49,595 nucleotides of DNA. Source: an uncultured Anaeromyxobacter sp. (lineage in GTDB: Bacteria; Myxococcota; Myxococcia; Myxococcales; Anaeromyxobacteraceae). The stretch covers positions 1 to 49,595 of the forward strand of contig CAIVAR010000143.1 of the NCBI GenBank assembly GCA_903904005.1, given 5' to 3'. Below, in pieces: positions 23,702-31,278 of the stretch (its first letter is position 1; the number at the start of each line of letters is the position of its first letter). A program made the position numbers and the translations under genes. A model generated the notes under the pieces. The model was given only the letters and a program-made list of their open reading frames with translations, had not been told where the DNA came from and searched no databases.

Positions 23702-23995
23702 ATGGCGACCAAGGCCGAGTGGTTCCGCTACAACACCGAGCGTGCGGGCCCGAAGAAGGCCAAGGAGGTGCGGAAGGCCAAGCCGGGCCCCAAGCCGCAC
23801 AACCTGGCCACCAAGGACCGAAAGGCGCTCTACGCCTTCGAGGACTTCGCGCCCGGCACGCGCCCGTCGCGGAAGTCGACGCGCAAGGGCTCCAACCGGC
23901 AGAAGACCGACGCCAAGTTCCGGCTGACGCGGGCCAAGTCCGAGGCCGTCCCCCGCAAGCCGGTCGCGGCGCGCACCCAGGGTGCCAGGCGGTAG
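23702..23995 (+). CDS. Small Lys/Arg-rich basic protein (97 aa)
   Basis: 97 residues, very basic throughout (GPKKAKEVRKAKPGPKP; RKSTRKGSNRQKTDAK), without hydrophobic segments. The low-complexity charge pattern suggests binding to nucleic acid or a ribosome-associated role, but no family is recognised. GGAGG stands 7 nt before the ATG, and a -10-like TACAAT lies about 35 nt further up, giving a normal leadered transcript. The start codon and codon bias support a real gene despite its short length. Confidence 0.65.
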   Translation: MATKAEWFRYNTERAGPKKAKEVRKAKPGPKPHNLATKDRKALYAFEDFAPGTRPSRKSTRKGSNRQKTDAKFRLTRAKSEAVPRKPVAARTQGARR

Positions 23996-24039
23996 GCCGT
24001 CCGACCCTGCCGGGCCGCCACGGAGGGTGCGGGAGAGGC

Positions 24040-24045
24040 TAGACT
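24040..24045 (+). promoter_or_regulatory. -10-like TAGACT 8 nt before ATG 24054
   Basis: Same hexamer and same 8-nt spacing as at 2770-2784, with no SD in between. Confidence 0.45.
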
Positions 24046-24053
24046 GTCCCGAA

Positions 24054-25250
24054 ATGTTCGGGGTGATCCCGGGGAGGCGTCCGATGGGGGGTTCGATCGC
24101 GAGGTTCATGGCGCGGGGCGGCTGGGTGCTCGCACTCGTCGTCGCCGCAGCGGCCGCCGGCTGCACGTCGAGCACGACCACCTGCGCCACGGGCTCGACC
24201 AACTGCGGCGGCACCTGCACCAACCTCCAGACCGACAACCTCCACTGTGGCGGCTGCGGCACCACCTGCAACGCGGGTTCGTCCTGCGTCGCCGGGATCT
24301 GCGCGTGCGCGGCGCCCGCCAACCGGGTCTGCTTCGGCCTGTGCGTGGACGACCGGACCGACGCCGCGAACTGCGGCGGGTGCGGCAACAACTGCGGCAT
24401 CGGGACCTGCGCCTCCGGCGCCTGCGTCTGTACGCCCCCGAATCCCCCCATCATGGCCTGCCCGAATCTCCCCTACGTCCCGACCTGCGTCGACACGTCG
24501 TCGGACCCCCGGAACTGCGGCGCCTGCGGAAGCGCCTGCCTCACCGGCGAGACCTGCGACACCGACCTGGTGCCACCCTGCCAGTGCAACGCGCCGAAGC
24601 AGCTCTGCCCGTCGGGCGCGACACAGGTCTGCACCAGCACGCAGACCGACCCGAAGAACTGCGGCACCTGCGGGACCATCTGCCCCACCGGCCAGATCTG
24701 CTCGGGGAGCGCATGCCAGCCCGTCTGCACGAGCGGGCTCACCCTCTGCAACGGGGTCTGCGTCGACACGCGCTCCGACCCGGCCCACTGCGGCGGCTGC
24801 AACACCCCCTGCGCCGCCGGGAGGAGCTGCGTGAACAGCACCTGCCAGGCCGCCTGCACCACGCTGACGTGTGGAAGCACCTGCTGCCAGGCCCCTATCG
24901 GGAACGCGTGCTGCGGGACGAACTGCCCCTTCCAGCACAAGAACTTCCCGCTGACGGTGCAGGAGCAGACCTACTACAACTGCACGGCCCCCGCCTACAA
25001 CGTGGTCACGGCCCAGACGGCGGCGAGCGTCTGGGCGCCCGCCTCCGAGGGCGGCAAGTACATCAACCTGAACTACACCTGCCCGAACAGCGGCGGCTCG
25101 ATCTGCCTGATCTGGCAGCGGGACGCGCTCATCGGGTCCAACATGGCCTGCGGCGTGTTCTGCTACGAAGGGCCGTACACGGGCGCCGCCCGGACCAACC
25201 CGGGCACCGCCTGCCTCTGCCCGACGGAGCAGAAGATCGACTGGTACTGA
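24054..25250 (+). CDS. Cys-repeat lipoprotein (Stig1-like repeats)
   Basis: 398 residues. The signal peptide ends in a lipobox (AAAAGC). The middle part (about 40-290) contains five or six copies of a Cys-rich unit of roughly the form CVDxxxDxxNCGxCGxxCxxGxxC, e.g. NCGGCGTTCNAGSSC, NCGGCGNNCGIGTC and NCGACGSACLTGETC, resembling stigma-specific Stig1 repeats common in myxobacterial extracellular proteins. A C-terminal domain of about 100 residues (TVQEQTYYNCTAPAYN to the end) is separate and unknown. It is probably surface-exposed or secreted and disulfide-stabilised. A -10-like hexamer lies 8 nt upstream of the ATG. Confidence 0.75.
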   Translation: MFGVIPGRRPMGGSIARFMARGGWVLALVVAAAAAGCTSSTTTCATGSTNCGGTCTNLQTDNLHCGGCGTTCNAGSSCVAGICACAAPANRVCFGLCVDDRTDAANCGGCGNNCGIGTCASGACVCTPPNPPIMACPNLPYVPTCVDTSSDPRNCGACGSACLTGETCDTDLVPPCQCNAPKQLCPSGATQVCTSTQTDPKNCGTCGTICPTGQICSGSACQPVCTSGLTLCNGVCVDTRSDPAHCGGCNTPCAAGRSCVNSTCQAACTTLTCGSTCCQAPIGNACCGTNCPFQHKNFPLTVQEQTYYNCTAPAYNVVTAQTAASVWAPASEGGKYINLNYTCPNSGGSICLIWQRDALIGSNMACGVFCYEGPYTGAARTNPGTACLCPTEQKIDWY

Positions 25251-25262
25251 CCGGGGCGATCC

Positions 25263-25299
25263 GGGGCGCGGCTCACGGCCCCAGGACGACCTTGTCGTC
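25263..25299. terminator. Two inverted repeats between the convergent Cys-repeat gene and mobA
   Basis: GGGGC (25263-25267)/GCCCC (25278-25282) and GACGAC (25285-25290)/GTCGTC (25294-25299, 3-nt loop). The tandem hairpins lie between convergent genes and may act as a bidirectional terminator. No T tract. Confidence 0.4.
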
Positions 25300-25317
25300 G
25301 TGCTGCGCGGCGGGATT

Positions 25318-25920
25318 CTACCCCGGCGGCTCGAGCCCGAGCCTTCGGAGATCCTCCGGCGTGTTCACGTTCTCGAAGGAGCGCCCCGACGGATCGATCT
25401 CCCGCCAGGCCGGGGCGGGGACCACGCGCGCGCCCACCGCGGAGGCGATGGCGCGCAGGGAAGGGTCACCCTCCCGGAGCATCCGCTCCACGACCGGGAG
25501 CGCGTCGACCGACCAGAAGGCGTGGAGCCCCTCGAGCCCCCGCTCCCACTCCACCAGCACCGCGGGCGCCCCGGCGCGGAGGCCGGCGAGGAAGCGGATG
25601 GGCCCCTCCGCCAGGAAGGGCATGTCGCAGGCGGCGGTGAAGATCCACCGGGAGCGGACGTGACGGAGCGCCGCGTGCAGCCCGCCGGGCGCCCCCTTCC
25701 CGGGGATGGCGTCCGGAATCACCGGGGCGCCGAGCCCAGCCCACGGGGCGGGGTCGCCGGAGACGACGACGACCTCGCCGAAGAGGGCGCGGAGGAGGTC
25801 GAGGGACCGCGCCGCGATGGGGACGCCGCCGGCGCGCACGAGCCCCTTCGCCGCGCCGCCCATGCGCCGTGCACGGCCGCCGGCGACGAGCACGCCGGTG
25901 CAGTCGGGGATCCGCTCCAC
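25318..25920 (-). CDS. mobA: MobA-like molybdenum cofactor guanylyltransferase
   Basis: 200 residues with the MobA nucleotidyltransferase motifs: GVLVAGGRARRMGGAAKGL at the N-terminus (GTP-binding LxGGxxxRMGxxK), AACDMPFL as the metal-binding Asp segment, and ENVNTPEDL at the C-terminus. The enzyme joins GMP to molybdopterin to give MGD. This supports the presence of an MGD enzyme such as formate dehydrogenase, also hinted at by fdhD in this window. The GTG start lies 6 nt from a -10-like TAAGCT. Divergent from the TPR protein. Confidence 0.85.
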   Translation of the reverse strand: MERIPDCTGVLVAGGRARRMGGAAKGLVRAGGVPIAARSLDLLRALFGEVVVVSGDPAPWAGLGAPVIPDAIPGKGAPGGLHAALRHVRSRWIFTAACDMPFLAEGPIRFLAGLRAGAPAVLVEWERGLEGLHAFWSVDALPVVERMLREGDPSLRAIASAVGARVVPAPAWREIDPSGRSFENVNTPEDLRRLGLEPPG

Positions 25921-25926
25921 GTGAGG

Positions 25927-25932
25927 AGCTTA
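25927..25932 (-). promoter_or_regulatory. -10-like TAAGCT 6 nt before mobA GTG
   Basis: Minus strand TAAGCT, 6 nt, GTG. The 69-bp gap to the divergent TPR gene carries -10-like hexamers for both directions. Confidence 0.35.
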
Positions 25933-25976
25933 CCTCGCGACCCCCGCCCGCGGTGGCGGGAGGCGTGCCCCTCTGC

Positions 25977-25982
25977 TACAAG
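25977..25982 (+). promoter_or_regulatory. -10-like TACAAG 7 nt before GTG 25990
   Basis: TACAAG, 7 nt, GTG. No SD is visible. Confidence 0.4.
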
Positions 25983-25989
25983 ACCGCGC

Positions 25990-26316
25990 GTGACCCCCGA
26001 GCAGCGCCTCGAGGCCTTTCGCCAGATCGTGGAGCGGAGCCCCGACGACCCGTTCGCGCGCTACTCGCTCGCCATGGGGAACCGTGGCGCCGGCCACCTC
26101 GAGGAGGCGATCCTGGGCTTCGAGGAGCTCGCCCGGCGGGTTCCCGGCTACGTCCCGACCTATCTGATGTGGGGGCAGACGCTCGAGATGCAGGACCGCG
26201 CCGCCGACGCGGCCGGGGTCTACGACCAGGGAATCCGGGTGGCCCGGCAGGCCGGGAACGCCCACGCCCTCTCGGAGCTGACCCAGGCGCGCGATGCGCT
26301 GGGACGGCCGGACTGA
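25990..26316 (+). CDS. Small TPR-like protein (108 aa)
   Basis: 108 residues formed almost entirely of TPR-like helix pairs: SPDDPFARYSLAMGNRGAGHLEEAILGFEEL, then VPGYVPTYLMWGQTLEMQDRAADAAGVYDQGIRVA. It has no signal peptide and no catalytic residues, so it probably mediates protein-protein contacts. It is 35 bp ahead of fabI and may share its transcript. The GTG start is picked because it directly follows the -10-like TACAAG. Confidence 0.75.
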   Translation: MTPEQRLEAFRQIVERSPDDPFARYSLAMGNRGAGHLEEAILGFEELARRVPGYVPTYLMWGQTLEMQDRAADAAGVYDQGIRVARQAGNAHALSELTQARDALGRPD

Positions 26317-26351
26317 CGACGGGCCGGGACCACCGGCGGGAGAAGGAAGAC

Positions 26352-27137
26352 ATGAGCGGACGGATGCAGGGGAAGAGGGCCTTCGTCACCGGGGTCGCCA
26401 ACGACCGGAGCATCGCCTGGGCCATCGCCGAGCAGTTCCACGTCGAGGGGGCGGAGCTGGCCTTCTCGTACCCGGGCGAGGCCATGGGGAAGCGGACCAT
26501 CCCGCTCGCGCGAACCCTGAACCCGGCCGCCATCCTCGACCTCGACGTGTCGAGCGACGCCCAGATCGAGGGCGCGGTGGCCGAGGTCCGCAAGTCGTGG
26601 GACTCGGTGGACGTGCTCGTCCACTCCATCGGGTACGCCCCCCGCGAGGCCCTCGACGGCCGCTTCACCGATGTCACCACGCGTGAAGCGTGGCGCATCG
26701 CCATGGACGTCTCGGCCTACTCGCTCATCGCGCTGGCCCGCGCCTTCCGCCCCCTCATGAAGCCCGGGTCGAGCATCGTCACGCTCAGTTACTACGGCGC
26801 CGAGAAGGTGGTGACGAACTACAACGTGATGGGGGTCGCCAAGGCGGCGCTGGAGGCCTCGGTCCGCTACCTCGCCGAGGACCTGGGGCGGGACGGCATC
26901 CGCGTGAACGCCATCAGCGCCGGGCCGCTCAAGACGCTCGCCGCCGCGGGCATCAAGGGCATGCGCACCATGCTCGGAGAGAACGCCTCCCGGACCCCGC
27001 TGCGTCGCAACATCGAACACGCCGAGGTGGGCAAGGCGGCCCTCTTCCTCTGCTCGGACCTGGGTTCGGGCATCACCGGCGAGACGCTCCACGTCGACGC
27101 CGGCCAGAACATCATGGGCGTCGTGTCGATGGGGTAG
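26352..27137 (+). CDS. fabI: Enoyl-[acyl-carrier-protein] reductase FabI
   Basis: 261 residues of short-chain dehydrogenase fold with the FabI-specific triad Tyr147, Tyr157 and Lys164 (Tyr-x6-Lys, in SYYGAEKVVTNYNVMGVAK), a cofactor-binding N-terminus VTGVANDRSIAWAIA, and HSIGYAPREAL. It reduces trans-2-enoyl-ACP in the last step of each fatty-acid elongation cycle. GGAGAAGGAAG precedes the ATG. The last 26 bp overlap the convergent metallo-hydrolase gene. No other fab gene is adjacent. Confidence 0.95.
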   Translation: MSGRMQGKRAFVTGVANDRSIAWAIAEQFHVEGAELAFSYPGEAMGKRTIPLARTLNPAAILDLDVSSDAQIEGAVAEVRKSWDSVDVLVHSIGYAPREALDGRFTDVTTREAWRIAMDVSAYSLIALARAFRPLMKPGSSIVTLSYYGAEKVVTNYNVMGVAKAALEASVRYLAEDLGRDGIRVNAISAGPLKTLAAAGIKGMRTMLGENASRTPLRRNIEHAEVGKAALFLCSDLGSGITGETLHVDAGQNIMGVVSMG

Positions 27138-27780
27138 GGCGGGGCGAGAGGTCCTCGCCGGCATACGGGTTGGTCCTCCGCTCCGCGCCGAGCGTGCCCG
27201 CCGGACCGTGCCCCGGGAAGAACCGCACGTCGTCGCCGAGCGGGAAGAGCCGCTCGCGGATGGAGCACAGCAGGGCCGCCCCGTCGCTTCCCGGGAGGTC
27301 GGTGCGACCGACCGATCCCGCGAAGAGGGTGTCGCCCGTGAAGATCACCCGGTCGTCGGGGAAGTGGAGGGAGACGCCGCCCGGGCTGTGGCCGGGGGTG
27401 TGGATCACGCGCCCCTCGTGGTTCCCAACCCGGAAGCTCTCGCCGTCCTCGAGGAACGACGAGATCCGGGGAGAGCGGGTCTCCCCCAGTCCCAGCCTGG
27501 CCGCCTGCTCCGGCAGCGCGCGAACGAAGGGCTCGTCGCCCACGTGGATCTGGAAGCTCGCGCCGGTGCGCCGGGAGAACTCCTCGGCGCCGACGAGGTG
27601 GTCGGCGTGGCCGTGGGTGGCGAGGATCCGCCCGATCCGGAAGTCGGGCTGCGCGAGGCCGAGCACGCGCGCCGTGTCGCCGCCCGGGTCGATGACGATG
27701 GCGTCACCGGTCCCGGAGTCGGCGACGAGATAGGTGTTCTCGGCGAAGGGGCCGACGACCGCCTGGCGGACGACGAGCAA
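27112..27780 (-). CDS. GloB-like metallo-beta-lactamase-fold hydrolase
   Basis: 222 residues. The metal sites are THGHADHLVG (HxHxDH), HTPGHSPGG, GDTLFAGSVGRTDLP and PGHGP, which is the arrangement of glyoxalase II-like thioesterases and related persulfide dioxygenases. The missing C-terminal glyoxalase II domain points to the smaller YcbL/hydrolase group. Its role is unassigned: glutathione thioester or other thioester hydrolysis. TTG start, 12 bp behind the A-type Fe-S protein gene, so co-transcription is probable. Confidence 0.85.
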   Translation of the reverse strand: MLVVRQAVVGPFAENTYLVADSGTGDAIVIDPGGDTARVLGLAQPDFRIGRILATHGHADHLVGAEEFSRRTGASFQIHVGDEPFVRALPEQAARLGLGETRSPRISSFLEDGESFRVGNHEGRVIHTPGHSPGGVSLHFPDDRVIFTGDTLFAGSVGRTDLPGSDGAALLCSIRERLFPLGDDVRFFPGHGPAGTLGAERRTNPYAGEDLSPRPTPSTRRP

Positions 27781-27792
27781 CGAGGGGCCGGG

Positions 27793-28179
27793 CTACGCCG
27801 AGAAGGACGAGCCGCAGCCGCAGGTGTTCTTGGCGTTCGGGTTGATGAACTTGAACCCGGCGCCCTGGAGCCCCTGGATGTAGTCGACCGTGACGCCCTG
27901 GAGGTACATGGCGCTCATGGGGTCGACGAAGAGCTTCAGGCCGCCCGACTGGTCGAGGACCATGTCGCCGTCCTTCTGCTCCTTCTCGAAGTCCATCGTG
28001 TACTGGAAGCCCGAGCAGCCGCCGCCGGCGACGCCGATGCGGATCCCATGACCGGCGAGCCCTTCCTGCTCGATGGCCGCGAGGACCATCTCGACGGCCT
28101 TCGCCGTGAAGGAGACGAAGTTCGGGACCTCGTTGGCCGGGCTCTGCGTGACGGGGGCGGTGGTCGTGGCAGTTTCCAT
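27793..28179 (-). CDS. A-type Fe-S cluster carrier/scaffold (IscA/ErpA/HesB family)
   Basis: 128 residues with an N-terminal Ala/Thr-rich extension of about 20 residues. The three cluster cysteines are present: GGGCSGFQY and the C-terminal NTCGCGSSF. SFTAKAVEMVLAAI is the family's N-terminal helix. A-type proteins deliver [2Fe-2S]/[4Fe-4S] clusters to target enzymes. AAGGAGGGCACC precedes the ATG. There is no isc or suf cluster beside it, so ErpA-like or SufA-like assignment is open. A perfect 17-bp palindrome lies 18 nt upstream of the start. Confidence 0.88.
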   Translation of the reverse strand: METATTTAPVTQSPANEVPNFVSFTAKAVEMVLAAIEQEGLAGHGIRIGVAGGGCSGFQYTMDFEKEQKDGDMVLDQSGGLKLFVDPMSAMYLQGVTVDYIQGLQGAGFKFINPNAKNTCGCGSSFSA

Positions 28180-28196
28180 GGTGCCCTCCTTCTTAA

Positions 28197-28213
28197 TGGA
28201 CCGGCCCGGTCCA
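28197..28213. promoter_or_regulatory. Perfect 8-1-8 palindrome upstream of the A-type Fe-S gene
   Basis: TGGACCGG-C-CCGGTCCA. On the minus strand it lies between a TTGCCT -35-like element and a TTAAGA -10-like element, an operator position. It does not match the known IscR type 1 or Fur consensus. Confidence 0.4.
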
Positions 28214-28242
28214 GGCAATCGGCCCGGATCGGTTCCCGGAAA

Positions 28243-28947
28243 TCAGCCCGAAATTCCGAGGTGTCTGCCCCCGTCCACCGGCAGGACGGCCCCGGTGACG
28301 AAGGGGGAGTCGGCGAGGAAGCGGACCGCGCGGGCCACGTCCTCGGGGGCGCCCACCCGGCGGAGCGGGATCCGGCGGGCGAGCCGCCGGCGCGCACCGG
28401 CGGTGTAGCTCTCCGGCCAGAGCACCGTGCCGGGCGCCACGCCGTTCACCCGGACCGAGGGTGCGAGCTCGAGGGCGAGCGCCTCGGAGATGGCGCGCAG
28501 GGCGGCCTTGGAGGCGCCATAGGCCGAGTAGGAGGCCCAGGGGACCATCGCGCCCCCCACGTCGAGCACGTTCACCACCGAGCCGCGCGCCCGGCGGAGG
28601 AGGGGGAGCAGCGCGCGGGTGAGGAGCAGCGGGGCGCGGGCGTTCAAGGCCATCTGCGCGTCGAAGAGGGCGGCGTCGGTGTCCTCGACGGCGCGCCGCT
28701 CGAACCCGGCCGCGCTGTTCACCAGCAGGTCGAGCCGGTCGAAGCGCTTGCGGAAAGCGCGCGCGAGCGACGCGGGCCCCTCGGGCGTGGCGAGGTCCCC
28801 CCGGATGCCGAGCAGGGTCCGGGGCGGGCGGTGGCTGTGGAAGTGGGCCACCACCTCCCAGCCGTGGCGGGCCAGGTCGAGCGCGATGGCCCGCCCGACG
28901 CGGGTTCCGGCACCGGTGACGAGCGCCACCCGCCGCCGGGGAGCCAC
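28243..28947 (-). CDS. SDR of the pteridine reductase/FolM type
   Basis: 234 residues. The NAD(P) motif is TGAGTRVGRAIA (TGxxxRxG, typical of PTR1/FolM rather than the classical TGxxxGxG). NSAAGFERR follows and the catalytic YGASK is intact. VAPGTVLWPESY near the C-terminus is characteristic of bacterial pteridine reductases. It may reduce dihydrobiopterin or dihydrofolate-type pterins. GTG 28947 has GGGGAGG 8 nt upstream. The pduO stop is 4 bp before it, so the two are in one operon. Confidence 0.8.
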   Translation of the reverse strand: MAPRRRVALVTGAGTRVGRAIALDLARHGWEVVAHFHSHRPPRTLLGIRGDLATPEGPASLARAFRKRFDRLDLLVNSAAGFERRAVEDTDAALFDAQMALNARAPLLLTRALLPLLRRARGSVVNVLDVGGAMVPWASYSAYGASKAALRAISEALALELAPSVRVNGVAPGTVLWPESYTAGARRRLARRIPLRRVGAPEDVARAVRFLADSPFVTGAVLPVDGGRHLGISG

Positions 28948-28951
28948 CGGC

Positions 28952-29509
28952 CTAGCCTCCCCTTCGCGGCTGCCAGAGCGTCTCGGAGACGCCGGCGCGG
29001 AGGTTCGCGGCACGGGCGGCCTCGAACAGGAAGTCGGAGAGCCGGTTCAGGTAGATGACGACGTTCGGGTCGATCGGGGCGAGGTGGGAGAGCGCCACCG
29101 CGCGCCGCTCGGCGCGCCGGCAGGTGCCCCGGGCGACGTGGAGCGCGGCGGCGACCGGTGTCCCTCCCGGGAGCACGAAGGCCGTCAGGGGGGGCAGGGC
29201 CTCGTCCCAGCGGTCCATCTGCTGCTCCAGCGCCTCGGCCCACTCCGCCCGGACGCCGGGGATCGACTCCCGCGCCCGCGCCTCGTGCGGCGTCGCGAGC
29301 TCGGCCCCCACGGCGAAGAGCTCGGCCTGGATGCGGGCCAGCTCGGCGTCGATCTCCGGAACCGGGCCGAGCGACCGGGCGAGCCCGAGGGCCGCGTTGA
29401 GCTCGTCGACGGCCCCGTAGGCCTCCACGCGGGCGTCGTCCTTGGCGACGCGTCCACCCCCGAAGAGGCTGGTCTCCCCACCGTCGCCGGTCTTCGTGTA
29501 GATCTTCAT
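28952..29509 (-). CDS. Cob(I)yrinic acid a,c-diamide adenosyltransferase, PduO type
   Basis: 185 residues with PduO-family signatures: TKTGDGGETSLFGGGRVAKDD (ATP site), VEAYGAVDELNAALG, RRAERRAVALS, and NRLSDFLFEAARAAN at the C-terminus. It adenosylates cob(I)alamin to coenzyme B12, which class II/III ribonucleotide reductase or methylmalonyl-CoA mutase would use. First of the minus-strand group; its ATG stands only 27 bp from the divergent ATP-grasp gene's ATG. Confidence 0.92.
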   Translation of the reverse strand: MKIYTKTGDGGETSLFGGGRVAKDDARVEAYGAVDELNAALGLARSLGPVPEIDAELARIQAELFAVGAELATPHEARARESIPGVRAEWAEALEQQMDRWDEALPPLTAFVLPGGTPVAAALHVARGTCRRAERRAVALSHLAPIDPNVVIYLNRLSDFLFEAARAANLRAGVSETLWQPRRGG

Positions 29510-29518
29510 GACGTAGCC

Positions 29519-29528
29519 TTGCTATCAG
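29519..29528. promoter_or_regulatory. Back-to-back -10 elements in a 27-bp divergent gap
   Basis: Plus strand TATCAG (29523-29528) lies 8 nt before ATG 29537, and minus strand TAGCAA (29519-29524) lies 9 nt before ATG 29509. There is no room for two leaders, so both mRNAs should be leaderless or nearly so. Confidence 0.4.
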
Positions 29529-29536
29529 CGCCCGCC

Positions 29537-30880
29537 ATGCACCGCAACGGTCCCTTCGACGACGAACAGATTGCCCGCATCGGGAGGGAGGCGGCGCGCC
29601 TGGCCTGGGAAGGCGGGATGACGGTCCTGCGCCCCGACGGCGAGGTCGTCCCCATCCCGCTCGTGGCCGAGCCCGAGGTCGAGAGCCGGGAGCGGCTCGC
29701 CTGGCTCGCCGCCGAGTCGCAGTCCATCCTGTCCGGGTCGGTGAAGCTGGCGCGGGCGCTCCTCGCCCGCGGGGAGCCGGTCGATCGCGAGGCGCTGCTC
29801 GGCCCGTTCGAGGGGCTCGAGGCGGAGGCCATGGCGCGGCTCTTCACCGACGCGCCCTGCCCGGCCGTGGTCTCCCGGGTCGACTTCCTGCCCCCCGACG
29901 ACGGGGGGCTGCCGCGGGCCCTCGAACTCAACGCCACCATCCCGGCCATGCCGGCCTACGCCGACCTGGCCGCCCACTCCTGGATCCGCGCCGCGGCGAG
30001 GCTTCGCGGGCTGTCGCCGCTGCGCGAGCGGGAGCTCGTCGCCCGGGCGGGGAGCCACATGGAGGCCCTGCGGGAGACGCTCGTCGCCTTCTACCGCTGG
30101 CGTGGCGGGACGAGGGAGCGGCCGTCGATCGCCATCGTGGCCCGGCCGGGCGACGCCCAGGTGGGCGAGCTCCGGCGGCTCCAGGCCCACTTCCGGCAGA
30201 TGGGGCACGAGACCGAGGTGCTCGTGCCGGACGAGGCGGACCCCGACCGGCACGACCTGCTCTACCGGCACGTCTGGGCCCACCGGACGCCGCCGGGATC
30301 CCCCTTCGCCCGCGCGCTGAGGGAGCCGGCCCGGTGGCCGCTCATGAACCCCGTGAACGGGATGCTCGAGGCGAAGGCCCTCTTCGCGCGCCTCTCGGAG
30401 GCCGCCGAGGACCCGCCCCTCGCCGCGCTGGCCGGCCTCGACGATGCGGAGATCGCCACGGCGCGGAGGCTGCCATGGACCCGGCTCCACTCGGCGGCCA
30501 CGGTCGACCGGCTGATCGCAGGGCGCGAGGGATACGTCCTGAAGCGGAGCTGGGACTACGGCGGGAAGAGCGTCCACCTGGGCGCCGAGACCGACCCGGC
30601 CACCTGGGAGCGCGTCGTGCGCGAGACGTCCCTCGACCGGAGGGGCGGCGGGTTCGTCGCCCAGGAGCGGATCTTCGCGGCACGCCGGCCGGCCACGCGG
30701 ATCACGCCCGCCGGCCCCGAGGTGGGCACGCTCTACCGCGACGTCTCGACCTACGGCGGCCTCCTTCCGGTCCACCCCGGCGGGAGCGTGGTCCGGGCGG
30801 CCGCATCTCCGATCGTGAACATCCTGGGGGGTGGGGGGCTCGCCCCGGTGCTCCCCCTCGACGTGTGGGAGTCCCTGTGA
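29537..30880 (+). CDS. ATP-grasp-like protein of unknown function (447 aa)
   Basis: A soluble 447-residue protein. The C-terminal half looks like an ATP-grasp-type ATP pocket: VLKRSWDYGGKSVHLG with a Gly-rich loop and Lys near residue 335, GGGFVAQERIF, and a terminal ILGGGGLAPVLPL. PRALELNATIPAMPAYADLAAHS near residue 130 is another conserved-looking block. Its order resembles the circularly permuted ATP-grasp or glutathionylspermidine-synthase-like families, but no substrate can be named. It overlaps the next gene by 4 bp (GTGA), which indicates coupled expression. Start ATG is 27 bp from the divergent pduO gene. Confidence 0.65.
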   Translation: MHRNGPFDDEQIARIGREAARLAWEGGMTVLRPDGEVVPIPLVAEPEVESRERLAWLAAESQSILSGSVKLARALLARGEPVDREALLGPFEGLEAEAMARLFTDAPCPAVVSRVDFLPPDDGGLPRALELNATIPAMPAYADLAAHSWIRAAARLRGLSPLRERELVARAGSHMEALRETLVAFYRWRGGTRERPSIAIVARPGDAQVGELRRLQAHFRQMGHETEVLVPDEADPDRHDLLYRHVWAHRTPPGSPFARALREPARWPLMNPVNGMLEAKALFARLSEAAEDPPLAALAGLDDAEIATARRLPWTRLHSAATVDRLIAGREGYVLKRSWDYGGKSVHLGAETDPATWERVVRETSLDRRGGGFVAQERIFAARRPATRITPAGPEVGTLYRDVSTYGGLLPVHPGGSVVRAAASPIVNILGGGGLAPVLPLDVWESL

Positions 30881-31278
30881 CGAGCGAACTCGAGGTGGCG
30901 GTCCGGCGGGAATTCGCCCGGGCGTCGCGGTACCGGCAGAGCCTCTCGGTGCTGCAGATCGACCTGCCACCGACGGCCGAGGTGCTCGGCCGGGTGCGCG
31001 ACGGCGTCCGGCTCTGCGACTCGGTCGTGGCGGCACCTGGTGATCGGGTCCTCGTCGTCCTCCCCGAGACCCCGCTCGCTGGCGCGCTCCTCGTCGCCGC
31101 ACGGCTGGAGGGTGCGCTGGGACCGTCCCCGTCGGCCGGGGGTCCTCCCGCCATCGGGGTCGCGGCGTACCCCTCGGCCTCGGTGGCCGACGGCGACGCC
31201 CTCCTGCGCTCGGCGGCGAAGGCGCTCGAGGACGCCAGATCTCGTGGCGGTGGAATCATGACAGCTTTTTCTCGCTGA
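30877..31278 (+). CDS. Degenerate GGDEF-like (nucleotide cyclase-fold) protein
   Basis: 133 residues resembling the GGDEF fold in size and strand order: FARASRYRQSLSVLQIDLPP at the start of the domain, DRVLVVLPETPLAGALLVAARL at the place where the active-site loop should be, and IGVAAYPSASVADGDALLRSAAKALEDAR at the end, the usual last helix of diguanylate cyclases. The GG[D/E]EF loop itself is absent (DRVLVVLPET), so it cannot be an active cyclase; it could bind nucleotide or be a structural partner for the ATP-grasp protein. GTG start with 4-bp overlap. It could also be a receiver-like fold. Confidence 0.55.
   Translation: MTSELEVAVRREFARASRYRQSLSVLQIDLPPTAEVLGRVRDGVRLCDSVVAAPGDRVLVVLPETPLAGALLVAARLEGALGPSPSAGGPPAIGVAAYPSASVADGDALLRSAAKALEDARSRGGGIMTAFSR

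Noticed and set aside
30877-31278. Active diguanylate cyclase
   Set aside because: The GGDEF loop is absent; only the fold-like ends remain.
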